From NCBI GenBank assembly GCA_018806915.1, contig JAGKQI010000098.1:992001-1056000 (forward strand): a stretch of 64,000 nt of DNA, given 5' to 3'. The position numbers were made by a program, and so were the translations under genes. Position 1 is the first letter of the stretch, and every line of letters begins with the position of its first letter. This document shows positions 10,061 through 19,952 of the stretch, piece by piece. The notes under the pieces are model-generated. The model was not told where the DNA came from. It made no database searches and saw only the letters and a program-made list of their open reading frames with translations. The DNA comes from Phytophthora colocasiae. Lineage: Eukaryota > Oomycota > Peronosporomycetes > Peronosporales > Peronosporaceae.

Positions 10061-12259
10061 TTGAACGCTAGATCCACGGATCGACGGAGCCCTGGGAGGA
10101 GCTCTGTCGACAGGAAGGAGGCGAGTCTGGCAACAGACTCGGAAGAAAAACCTCCCCCTCCTCCCCAGGTCCCTTCGGGGACCCCCGCGGATCGGAACGC
10201 GAGTTCTGATCCGCCGGGTGGGGATTCAGCGGCGAAAGCTGTTGGATCTTCATCCACCACCACCACCGCGCAGATCTCAGGTGGTAAAACGTCGAAGAAG
10301 AAGACGAAGACTGCGCGGAAGAAGCTGAGGGCACCAGGATCTGATGTCGACGAGAAGCTGGTGGTGAAATCGGAGTGGTCGTCGACCCAGCTGGAGGCTT
10401 CGTATCGCCGGATCGCGCTCGAGGACTTCCTCCGGGAAGACCCTGTGATGAGGATCCTACAACCCCAGTTGGTTGGATCCCTCACCGGCCCGATCGCGGC
10501 ACCGGCTCAGTCTACGAACAGTTTGGACTGCGCTTTGGATCTCCTACGCCTGCTCGAGGAAGCGGGTTTTGCTGCGGGTGCTTTCGACGGAGATACCCTT
10601 TTCCGCTTGGATCACGACAGGATCCGTATCGCAGCGGCCTCGCTCTTCGGCCGACTGAAGCCCCTCGTCGGTGAGCGACGAGTGATCCGAGATCCGATGT
10701 CCAAGCTGGCGCAGTCCCCAGAGTACCAGACAGGATCCTCGCGATACGCTTCGGCGGAGTCCGAAGCAGGATCCGACAGCTCGTCGGAACCCCGACGTAT
10801 GGCACTCGGCCCTACAGGTGCTGCGATGTTGGCAGCCCGTATGCCAACTGATGTCCCGGATGCCAAGCCAGCGCGAACGCGGGACATCTCGCGTGATCAA
10901 CCCCGTGCCATGGATCCGCCGCATGCATCCACCAAGGGACTGCAAGCCTACTTCCAATCAGCCATGGACAAGTTCTTGAAGGAGCGGCAGATGACTACGG
11001 TCCCAGGAGCCACGACGCGCGCTTCGGATCCTGTATATCGGGACGTCGAGATGGAGTCAGTAGGATCACACCCCGAGAACTGGGAGTATGACCCTGACGA
11101 CCTTGACGGATTGGCTCTCCGGCGTACGGCGACGACCACTGCTGCATCCGTTACGGCAGGATCCAGCACAATTCAACGGATCCGGATTTCTGCGATATCG
11201 GACCTGAAGGAGTTCACGGGCAAGGAGCACGACGAGGAACGAGCAAGATCATGGATTAGTAAAGTCAAGTCAGCCTTCATGAGAGATCAAGCATCGGATG
11301 AAGAAAAGTGCCTTACCTTCGGAGATCTCCTCACAGGTCCAGCGCGAAACTGGTACAGACAACTCAGTCGATCCACAAGGCTGAAGTGGAGTGATCTGCT
11401 GAAAACCTTCCAGACGCAGTACTGCGGCCTAGGAGTCTCGGTGGCGTGGCAATACTACCACGCCCGCAAGAGATCCGATGAGTCGCCACTGGAATACCTG
11501 TACCGGTTGAACGTAGCAGGTCTTCGTGCGAGAGTGATGATCAAGGATGGAGATGCCAAAGCTCGCCACGAGCACGTCGAACACTTCATCGAGACGCTCG
11601 GGGATGCGGATCTGGCAGACCAACTGACATTACTCCGACTTGCGGACGCGGATCAACTCGAAGACGTACTGCGGGCCCGAGATCGCGCGAGATCCAGACA
11701 GAAGAAGCCGTCGTCGGGATCCAGCAAGTTCCGGCCGAAGACCACGACGGCCCCGCAGCCAACCGGTCCAACGCGTGCGATCCGTTCCATGCAAGTTGTA
11801 GAATCGGAGGGATCCGACTCCGAGGACTCCGGATCCCACGGTGAGCTTCGCAGAGCATACGTAGCAGCCTCGAGTGAGCGACCGATTACCCCGACGACAG
11901 CCGGATCGACAGAGACCAAGACAGGAACTTTGGATCCTAAGAAGGATCCGGATCCAACCCAAGCCAGCTCGGATCCAGTGCCACAGGATCGTCGACCGCG
12001 TTTTTCCAACGAAGGGCAGCGCTGCTCGCACTGCGGGTCCAGGAAACATTCGGATCTTGGCTGCTGGAAGCGCCTCACCTGCCAGAAGTGCGGCAAGAAG
12101 GGTCATCCGTCGGATCGCTGTTTTTTCGTATGTCGCGGCTGCGGAGAACTTCACGATCACGGCAAGTGCCAGATGGAGGAATTCTACAACCTCATCCGAC
12201 AGTGGTTCGATTCAAGTAAGCACATGCTTCCAGAAGCTGCCGAGAAGATGTTAAACTAG
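10061..12259 (+). CDS. gag: Family B Gag polyprotein
   Basis: An open frame of 732 codons, open upstream to ~9989, with no ATG near the start; the N-terminus is uncertain and 10061 is a TTG. The first ~370 residues are Ser/Pro/Asp-rich. A retrotransposon capsid-like domain spans ~385-560 (EFTGKEHDEERARSWI, GPARNWYRQL). Residues 655-703 hold three consecutive zinc knuckles: C-x2-C-x4-H-x4-C twice, then C-x2-C-x3-H-x4-C. Gag forms the virus-like particle and binds element RNA. The gene ends TTA AAC TAG within a frameshift signal feeding the protease frame. GGATCC is very frequent and is read both as Gly-Ser and as Asp-Pro, so the bias is at the DNA level. Confidence 0.9.
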   Translation: MNARSTDRRSPGRSSVDRKEASLATDSEEKPPPPPQVPSGTPADRNASSDPPGGDSAAKAVGSSSTTTTAQISGGKTSKKKTKTARKKLRAPGSDVDEKLVVKSEWSSTQLEASYRRIALEDFLREDPVMRILQPQLVGSLTGPIAAPAQSTNSLDCALDLLRLLEEAGFAAGAFDGDTLFRLDHDRIRIAAASLFGRLKPLVGERRVIRDPMSKLAQSPEYQTGSSRYASAESEAGSDSSSEPRRMALGPTGAAMLAARMPTDVPDAKPARTRDISRDQPRAMDPPHASTKGLQAYFQSAMDKFLKERQMTTVPGATTRASDPVYRDVEMESVGSHPENWEYDPDDLDGLALRRTATTTAASVTAGSSTIQRIRISAISDLKEFTGKEHDEERARSWISKVKSAFMRDQASDEEKCLTFGDLLTGPARNWYRQLSRSTRLKWSDLLKTFQTQYCGLGVSVAWQYYHARKRSDESPLEYLYRLNVAGLRARVMIKDGDAKARHEHVEHFIETLGDADLADQLTLLRLADADQLEDVLRARDRARSRQKKPSSGSSKFRPKTTTAPQPTGPTRAIRSMQVVESEGSDSEDSGSHGELRRAYVAASSERPITPTTAGSTETKTGTLDPKKDPDPTQASSDPVPQDRRPRFSNEGQRCSHCGSRKHSDLGCWKRLTCQKCGKKGHPSDRCFFVCRGCGELHDHGKCQMEEFYNLIRQWFDSSKHMLPEAAEKMLN

Positions 12260-12299
12260 AACGCTCGCCGGGTTTGAATCCGGTACGAGACGAGCGTTC
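12250..12299 (+). promoter_or_regulatory. Probable -1 ribosomal frameshift signal (gag to protease, family B)
   Basis: The heptamer GTTAAAC (12250-12256) sits in the gag frame as G TTA AAC, directly before the gag TAG (12257-12259). The protease frame is -1 to gag and is open across this site. A hairpin follows: GAACGCTCG (12259-12267) pairs perfectly with CGAGCGTTC (12291-12299), with an inner CCGG/CCGG pair. GTTAAAC is a known slippery heptamer in arterivirus frameshifting. The 2-nt gap to the stem is shorter than usual unless the stem base opens. Confidence 0.6.
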
Positions 12300-14577
12300 A
12301 ACGTCTTACATCTATACATATGTGAACAAGAAGGCCATGGATCAAGTTAGCAACAAGCGAACGGATCTATTGGATAATACATGTGAACTTCATGGGAAAC
12401 GTACGGCTAGAGTTGCAAGCTTCCGCTCTACAGACGATGAATACCAGAGATCCGAGATCGCCATGTCCTTGGATCTCATGCCTGGAGAGTCACGCGGGTA
12501 CTGGAAGTACCATGTCCCCAGCAAACACTTCAAGCAGGCCAAGGCAACGTGCAAGATCAACAATGCCAAGTCCACCGTGCTTCTTGACTCGGGATCCGAG
12601 GTGTCGATCATCGATGCCGCCTTTGCTCGTAAGGTTGGATCCCAGATCGACACTAGTCAAACACAAGAATGCCTCGGAATTGGTGAGCAGCTGTACATTG
12701 CAGCAGGCAAAACAAGGATCAAGGTTACCTTGGCTGGATACTTGGTATACTTCTGCGATGTCTGGGTCGGCGAGGATCTTCCACCCGACTGCGACGCGAT
12801 CCTCGGTATGGACTTCATGGTGCCAGCCGGGATCCGACTCGACTTGGGCGACGGATCCGTGTGCTTGCATGACGAGATCCGTGTGCGCCTCCATGGACGA
12901 CGGCAGATCTTCAGCGGCCGGGCCCGCCCGCTACTCCTCCAAGAAGGCATACGGCTGGAACCCGGAGAGATCTTCGAGCATCCGGATCGGATCCATCTCA
13001 AGGAGTACGAGAAGCTGTGGCTACGCAGAGGCAAGCAATGGGTACCAACGTTAGCTCAAGGTCCAGGCAAGATCCGCTATCTACAACTTACCAATGTCGG
13101 TGAGAAAGCGGTCTCCCTCAACCACAATGAGGAGATCGGCATGTGGCTGGCCGGGGATCACGTTCCTCGCACCCCGGGCTTCATTTCCGTCGGATCCCGG
13201 CGCTACAACGAGTGGCAGAACCTTGCCATGAGCGCCACGACGGAGATCCCGCCGCCACCGCGTCCGAAGGAGCCTTGGGAGCTTGAGCCGGCGGTGGATC
13301 GGCCGAAGTACGCGGAGCCGAGAGGGATCCTGAAGCGCCGTGTCCACACCGCTGTCGTGTCACGCTGCCCCGGCTCGCCACCTACGTCGGACCGGATCCT
13401 TGAAGGAACGGTCGACTGGCGAGACAGGATCCAGTCCGACGGATCCGATCCGACGACGTCAAGGCTCCAAGCGCACCGCCGTGTCCGATTTGGACCAGAG
13501 GCCGCAAAGGATGCTGCGCCAGACTCGTCGGATCGAGGGGCGTCCTCACACGCCCGGATCCGAGATCCACAGGCTCAAGGATCCTCCGGATCCTCTTCAG
13601 CTTGTCTGATTGAAGATCCGGCAACGTGTACTGTCTCTGGCCAGAGACTGGACGCCACCGTTGAGGATCGGCAGCCCGTCCGTGCGACGGGCGACGACCA
13701 TCACTCCGACAAATCAGTCGGAGATGACGTTTTGGGGCGCCCTGGGGCGAATATGAATGCCCCGCTGCTGAGGTCGGTATGGACATGCAGCGCGAGGCGA
13801 GGCGCGTCTAACGAGCCGTCGCATGCCTCAAACGGTGCCCTAGAAGCCGAAGGGCCCATGTCGACGCGCCTCCTTGAAGATCCGGAGGGCTGCCCTGTCT
13901 CTGCACAGAGCCGGGACAATGATGTCGAAGGGTCGCCCCGTAATCATGAGACAGGTGACCATCACTCAGATGGCACAGTCGGATCCAAGTTTTCGGAGTG
14001 CCCTGAAGCACACAGGAATGCCCCGGAGCTCGGGGAGCGCTCATTAGACGCGCCTGGTCAAGACCTTTCCAATGAGGTACCCCACGCCCCCCACCGACGC
14101 CTACAAGCAAAGTCGGATCCCAACCTGACACAGGTTGAAGATCGGTGTCGCGTATGCGACAGGGGTCAAGGACGGGGCAGGCCTGAACGGTCGTCTGTTT
14201 TCGCACTTAGTGGGGATCTGAGCCCCTCATATTCACACGAATACGAGCGAGCGGCGGGGACGACCAGCAGGAAGGACGCCGCCGATTGCAAGACACCCAG
14301 GGCGATCTACGCGTGTACCAAGGGTGCTACGGACGCGCCTCCGCAAGACGAAGATGATGGTGCGCGCCTAGGCAAGATTGAAGACTCAGGGGCGCCAGGG
14401 GATCCGGATCAAGGCGCTACGGCACAAGAAGAGCTGGACCAAGGGGCGGCGACGTACGTGGACGCGGCGAAGACCCCAGAAGACGATCCGAGAACTGGAC
14501 GTGGTGCGCCGAAGGGTGATTGTCGCGAAGTCGGTGAAACTTTGGTCGCGGAGCAGGGGGCGTATAGTGAACCCTAG
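12260..14577 (+). CDS. pol: Family B protease and downstream region (3'-truncated)
   Basis: The frame continues from the frameshift site; the first start-like codon is TTG at 12274. A retropepsin domain is clear: LLDSG with the catalytic Asp at residue ~105 counting from 12274, and AILGMDFM near its end. A GRARPLLLQEG / PGEIFEHPDRI block follows, then a proline-rich stretch. Two ~85-residue repeats come next (nt ~13600-13855 and ~13860-14110; each has EDP..C.VS.Q, DDHHSD or GDHHSD, NAP). At 14520 family-B sequence ends and the A2 LTR begins; the last 19 codons are LTR. RT and integrase of this copy are not in the window. Confidence 0.85.
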
Positions 14578-16206
14578 TTATACGACTACTGAAAAGGGGT
14601 TTTCAGAGTCGTACAACGGTAGGTTGGCGTGTGGTACCTTGCGGTATCATCGTGGGTTCGTTGTCTTCGGAAATATGACCCTCGCTGGAGTCTGAGAATG
14701 TGTTGTGAAGAGAAGTTGGGGTTCCCTTGGAGTCTGGTGTCGGTATTCAGGAAATCCTTCCAGGAGCGTTCGGGAGTCGGAATCTCTGGAAAACAAAGTG
14801 TTTTCCAGGGAGTCGGCGGTCGAAAAGAGGTTAATATACCAGAGAAAGTCTGAGATCGGTGTCTGAATATCGCAAATCCAGAACCGAGATACCTGACTTT
14901 CAGAGATAAACGACCAATATACAGAGTTCGAAAATTTACAAATATATACAGCCGTTCTTATTCTTTCTAGGCCCTTGAACGGTGGGCTAACACTCCAGGT
15001 CAACTAGGGACTTGCTACCAGACACCTGGTCTGTCTGGTATCCCTTTACGTTCGCGCACCACCCTCTAGTATAGAGGGAAAATATAAACCAATACAATCG
15101 GCTATATATAACAGTCTACCTTGCACTCTGAAAACGACTGTCTAGTTTCCAGAGCCTGTCCAAACGAGCAATATGAAATGGGCTACCGCTAGAGACAAAA
15201 CAAACGACCCAACTAGGATATGGAATAGGCGGGTCCTTTCAGGTCTCTACGTTACCTGATCTCCACCTAAGGGGATTGAATTTGGTGGAGATCACACGAC
15301 GTACGTGATGACGCAGTGGCTTGAATACCTCTCAAGCGGACTTGTGCAGTAGCAAGCAAATTGAACTCTGTTTATCGTTTATCTTCCTCATAACTATCAT
15401 ATATCTCTGGTAACTCTCTTCTTCTTGTCGTCTTTTGCGTCCTTTATGCAGTCAGTCTTCATATCTCAGGTACTCTTGGTCTTTGTATACATCTGGTAAT
15501 TTGACTTGGTCTCAGTATGCAGTCTGTGCAGCCGATCTCGATGGGTTGACAGGTAGAGACGTCATTACGGGGGATGGGCAGGTCAGTAATCACTTGAATG
15601 CGTGACTTGAACTTGGGTTCACTTGGTTTCAGTATGGTCTTGGATCTTCGGTGGTTTCAGGGTCTGGTATCCTGGTTTTCAGAGTCTGATATCACTTGGT
15701 TTTCAGAGTCTTAGTCACTCAGAGTTAGAGATACCAGAGTCTTGAGTAAGAAACCAGAGTACGGAGCACTAATGCTTCAACGTACATGAAGATCTTGAGG
15801 GGTGCGCGGGTGCGCGGCGTCCGGCGCGCGATACTTGGTCTCTGCGGGTATATATTGTGAATCCTTGAACCATCCATCGTCGCGCTGGACGGTAACGGGA
15901 TGAGGTCTCTCAGAGATACGTTCTTCTGAAAGACTTTCCGCCAGAACTTAGGCACTCATCGTCGGGGAAAGTCCGGTGACCAGACAGAGTGTAGTTGACC
16001 TTCAGAGTTGTGCACACTCTGAAGTACACTTCTGGTCCTTTGGACCCCTTTACAGTCAGGCGAAGGTTTATCCACAGTCTTCCACAGATGTCGCACGGGT
16101 GCGGCCGCGTCCCAAAGTCCCTTTCGCTTATAACCCATAGTATAACCAATCACATCGTAACGTAATATCCACCTGTCGCTCGAAAATCGGAATTAACATC
16201 ATGTCA
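14521..16206 (-). repeat. 3' LTR of element A2 (subfamily II, ~1.7 kb)
   Basis: On the plus strand it runs TGTCGCGAAG ... CATCATGTCA, the inverse of TGACATGATG...CTTCGCGACA. It closely matches the A4 5' LTR (50822-52505) and the solo LTR (36656-38337) along its length. It has inserted into family-B protease sequence (left flank TGAT). The matching B flank on the other side is not found, because A2 is itself cut by a Crypton-like insertion. Confidence 0.92.
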
Positions 16207-16218
16207 ACCGCCCCTCCT
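16207..16218 (-). promoter_or_regulatory. Polypurine tract of A2
   Basis: Reverse complement of AGGAGGGGCGGT, directly inside the 3' LTR. Confidence 0.8.
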
Positions 16219-16261
16219 GGTCACGATCCATCAGTGCGGAACTTTCTCCAAGCTGTGTATC

Positions 16262-19200
16262 ATGGCCAGGCCTATAAAACATTCTGATAGACGGTTTTCA
16301 GAGCGTAGCGTAGCTGCAACTCTTTGCCAGTTGCCTTGTTTTCAGAGTCTCTGGTGTCCCGTCGCACAATCTGATTCTCTCAGACTCAGAAACTTGAATT
16401 TGACTTGCCTAGCAGGCGATCATTTTCAAAACTCCGTCCTTTCGCTCATGACTGAGGAAAAGAACACTTCCCTGAGCTCAAACGCCCCAGCGAGTGGGGC
16501 GGCAGGCGACGCCACAGGCACTTGTCCTGCTTCGGCAACTGCCAGTATATCGCAGGGTGGAGATGTTAGTTCAGCCACATCGCCAGGTGGCAGCCCTAGC
16601 GCCCCAGCCCATGCATCCAAACCTACCGACTCACAGGTCGATGGTCCGACTGAGGACCTCCCTGGTGATGACATGAACTCGGCTGGTGTTGGTGATCTCT
16701 CGCCACCAGTGGCTTCACGTGGGGAATCTCACTCTGAATTCTCTGAGGGAGCTCCTGGTGTCTTCAGACCGCGAGCCTTCGGTGCCCCACGGCTTTTGTC
16801 TACGGAAGAGGTCGATCGGCTGTTTCGTCAGGGTCTGGTGACATCCACAGGGGATCAAGTCACGGCGTTGGGGGACTCTGATGTTCCCCAGAATTATGTC
16901 GCTCCCAGCGTGAAGCCAGAGGGACGTGCCTTTCTGGTGAGTACCCCCGCGCGAGCTGAAGACTTCAGAAGAGGGCGCCACATAGCGAATGCGTACGGTG
17001 GCCCCTGTGTACTCGTGGGTTACGAGGCACTTACTGATGAAGACCTCCGGGAGCTGGAGCGAGTGATTCCAAGCTTCGATCCTGGCAAGGTTGTGTCTCC
17101 ATGTGCCCAAACTCCGGATGTGCGCACTCTAGATGCTCTGACGTCATCTGTGGATGTTCGCCGAGAACTGGGATCTCTGGTTTCTCACGTCTCCCCCACC
17201 CGCCTTGCCGAGAAGGTCTTTCGGACGGCTGGATGCTTAAAACTCATGGCTGCTGCTCACCGCCGCCTTCGAGAACGTGTTGGTTCTCAGAACGGCGTCG
17301 CTCTGATTGATGCGGCCGCAGCGCGCTCCGAGTGTGAAGAAATCAAGCGCGAGTGGGTACTCCACTGCCAATACTGGAAACATGAGCTCAAGTGTGCCCA
17401 ACAAGACGCCGGTGTGGTAGAAGAACACATGGCTTCGGAGATTCAGGACCTCAAGGCTCACTACCAGGACCAAGTGGAAGCTCTGAAGTCGGACAAGGCA
17501 GTTCTGAAGTCCCAAGTCGCTGATCTTCAAGCACAGGTCTCGATTCTGAAGTCGCGTCCTGAGGTCAAGCCCACAGATCCGTGGGGGTTCTCAGAGTTCT
17601 TACAAGAGAATTCTGAAATCTCTGGTAATTGGGATCGGCTTCATGACCTTCTGGTGTCATACCAAGAGGACACCACCGTCCCTGATAACTGGACGACTAT
17701 CATCAGTGTGACAGCCTTGGACGCGCGAAAGAAGCCCGTTCCTGACTTCAAGAAACGGCTTTCTGAGGAACGAGCTCGTCAGGCTGCTGAGAAGGCCGCG
17801 AGGACCTCCAAAGTTCTGGATCTTACTCGTCCAAGTACTGAAACCTCAGAGTCCAAGAGCGAGAGCCCACGGTACCTGTCATATCCACCGAAGCCCCAGA
17901 ATCTGAAATCATCTCCGAAGCGGTCGTTCAAGTGGGACCCCAAGAATTTGCAGCGTCGCCCGGCCGGACACAAGCCCGTTGAAGAGTCGGCGCTTCCGGC
18001 GAATGCAGATTCTAAGGTGGCAAAGTCTGAGGTCCACAAGAGGCTCCCTGGTGACGTGGTCTGGAAGGAAGTTCGACCCGACCTCCGCCAAGCCCTGCTA
18101 TCTGGGATCAAGTATGATAAAGCCATGGAGTGGTTAGCGTCGGACAAAGAGGCTCACAGTCTCTTTAGCAGTCCGGTTCTCATTCAGATGTTGGTGAGCC
18201 TGGTATTCTCCCGTCGTCTGGATTCCACTCCTTGGGCCAAATACGTCCCTGAGGTTTACTACCAGATGGCTGATGAGGTGGTGGATCGTCACATCTCGGC
18301 TGGTACTGAGCCTGCGGCCTGGGGTGGCCTGGATGGTCACGTGAATTACCCGGAGAGTGATGTTGAGTCCACCGCCGATGACCCCAAGGACGACCCTGAT
18401 TACAAAGATTCTGGTGTGGTCGAGTCTGGAGACGAAGATGATGACGGGAGCTCAGATGACGGTGCGTCTGACGACAGCGATGCCGAGAGCGACAAGTCTG
18501 AAGACAAGAAGTCTCAAGATAAGAAGTCTGGGAGCAAGAAGTCTGGGGACAAGAAGTCCGGGAGCAAGAAGTCCGATGACCACCCGCGTCCTGGTTCCAA
18601 ACGTCCCCGGGACTCTGATGACGACTCAGACTCTGATGATGGACCTATCATCCCCACCAAGAAGTCCAAGAGAAGTATCGCATCAGTAAAAGCCCATACC
18701 AGTCCCAAGTCTCGCCCGAAATCCACCAGTGGAAGTGGGTCGAAGTCCAAGGGTTCTTCAGGGAAGGCACGTAGTCTAGTATCCAAGCCTTACAATTCTC
18801 TGACGGTCAAGGAGCTCCAGGTGGTGGAAACACCAGACTGTGAGGCATCCTCCTGGTTGTACTATGGTATCAGGGTACAACGAGTGAGCTCTACCAAGAC
18901 CACCACTGGCCAGACATTAGGTTTCCCAGACTACGAGGTGCACAAACACTCATGTGCCATCCTCAAGAAGCGCTGGGACACTGAGCGGTACTGTGCAGTC
19001 CTCCGCAAGAAGCGCGCCCCTTGGAAAGTCATGTTCGACAACCGATTCTCAGAGTTTTACTTCCACAAGCGGGAGGAACTGGGGCCCATGGTGTTGGCTG
19101 ACGTGGAAGACATCGTGCGCAGCATGAAGAAGCATGCTCAAGCCTTCTGGGAGCGTACGCATTGGGTGACTATGGATGTTGAGGCTGACGAAAAGTCTGC

Positions 19201-19567
19201 GGAGCTTCACAAGTACCGGTCCATGCGTCGAGCCGCCATGATTCGTCAGCACAACGCCCTCATCCGAAAGGTCCTGGGGCACAAAGATTTCCCAGAGTCG
19301 CTGCTTTCAGAGCCTGGTATCTGGGTTGTCCCAGACAAGTCCTGCCCTTGGATCTGGCAAGATCCCAGAGTCGCAGAGCTGGGGGGTCCCAAGTGTCTGA
19401 GTCTGGAGACGCAACTGGGTGACTTGGACGCTATTGAGCCTGCTCGGATGCAATGGGCCACGGTGAATGTGGACGAAGAGTGGCTCCAATACGTCCCCGC
19501 TGACGTCAAGAAGGATCAGATGACACCTACGGAGCGTTCCGAGAACCCGATCTCCCTTCGCTACTGA
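16262..19567 (+). CDS. Element A2: intact family-A opposite-strand ORF, function unknown (1,101 aa)
   Basis: Best copy of the extra ORF, with no internal stop. It is antisense to A2 pol and starts 55 bases from the LTR edge, so its promoter probably lies in or beside the 3' LTR read backwards. Order: N-terminal conserved block (FQSLWCPVAQSDSLRLRN, ~residues 28-45); Ser/Ala/Gly linker to ~160; conserved region ~170-370; coiled coil ~390-440 (HYQDQVEALKSDKAVLKSQV); WGFSEFL/ NWDRLHDLL block; basic linker; second conserved block ~590-690; highly charged Ser/Lys/Asp stretch ~700-830 with KKSG repeats; C-terminal domain ~840-1101 (SSWLYYGI, ERTHWVTMD, KDFPESLLSEPGIW). No transmembrane segment or signal peptide is apparent. 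I do not recognise a family. A nuclear or chromatin role would fit the charged linkers but is a guess. Confidence 0.88.
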   Translation: MARPIKHSDRRFSERSVAATLCQLPCFQSLWCPVAQSDSLRLRNLNLTCLAGDHFQNSVLSLMTEEKNTSLSSNAPASGAAGDATGTCPASATASISQGGDVSSATSPGGSPSAPAHASKPTDSQVDGPTEDLPGDDMNSAGVGDLSPPVASRGESHSEFSEGAPGVFRPRAFGAPRLLSTEEVDRLFRQGLVTSTGDQVTALGDSDVPQNYVAPSVKPEGRAFLVSTPARAEDFRRGRHIANAYGGPCVLVGYEALTDEDLRELERVIPSFDPGKVVSPCAQTPDVRTLDALTSSVDVRRELGSLVSHVSPTRLAEKVFRTAGCLKLMAAAHRRLRERVGSQNGVALIDAAAARSECEEIKREWVLHCQYWKHELKCAQQDAGVVEEHMASEIQDLKAHYQDQVEALKSDKAVLKSQVADLQAQVSILKSRPEVKPTDPWGFSEFLQENSEISGNWDRLHDLLVSYQEDTTVPDNWTTIISVTALDARKKPVPDFKKRLSEERARQAAEKAARTSKVLDLTRPSTETSESKSESPRYLSYPPKPQNLKSSPKRSFKWDPKNLQRRPAGHKPVEESALPANADSKVAKSEVHKRLPGDVVWKEVRPDLRQALLSGIKYDKAMEWLASDKEAHSLFSSPVLIQMLVSLVFSRRLDSTPWAKYVPEVYYQMADEVVDRHISAGTEPAAWGGLDGHVNYPESDVESTADDPKDDPDYKDSGVVESGDEDDDGSSDDGASDDSDAESDKSEDKKSQDKKSGSKKSGDKKSGSKKSDDHPRPGSKRPRDSDDDSDSDDGPIIPTKKSKRSIASVKAHTSPKSRPKSTSGSGSKSKGSSGKARSLVSKPYNSLTVKELQVVETPDCEASSWLYYGIRVQRVSSTKTTTGQTLGFPDYEVHKHSCAILKKRWDTERYCAVLRKKRAPWKVMFDNRFSEFYFHKREELGPMVLADVEDIVRSMKKHAQAFWERTHWVTMDVEADEKSAELHKYRSMRRAAMIRQHNALIRKVLGHKDFPESLLSEPGIWVVPDKSCPWIWQDPRVAELGGPKCLSLETQLGDLDAIEPARMQWATVNVDEEWLQYVPADVKKDQMTPTERSENPISLRY

Positions 19568-19952
19568 AGCTCAGGTGTCCACCATGGTGCCCACGGGGAG
19601 GCTGCATTTTCGAGAAGCCAAATAGTTGTCTGTATTTGTGACGTAAACCCCTGGCCTCAGTGTAGCGTCCTAATCCCTTAATCTTTTGATATCATTCCAC
19701 GTAATCACACTTCTTCTCATCGTCTCATTGTTCATAACCTCGTATCCTCCAGTAATTAATTCTCCACAAACTCACTTCCATATTCACATTCACACAGTCG
19801 TTTTATATAAGCAGTAACATGGTCGATCACATATCCAAACGCACGAATTTCAGAAATAGGTTTCTGAAAACACGCACTCAGACTACCACACTCTAAAAGT
19901 CAATGTCTGAAATCCTTCAGATATCAGACTTCCAGATGTGTTTTCAGAGTTA
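19568..19952. other. Spacer between convergent ORFs (A2)
   Basis: Noncoding. It matches the A4 spacer at 62509-62892 in inverse orientation, and no further structure is visible. Confidence 0.6.

Noticed and set aside
14521..14577. C-terminal end of the family-B protease protein
   Set aside because: The last 19 codons are LTR A2 sequence read by chance, so the natural C-terminus is not in the window.
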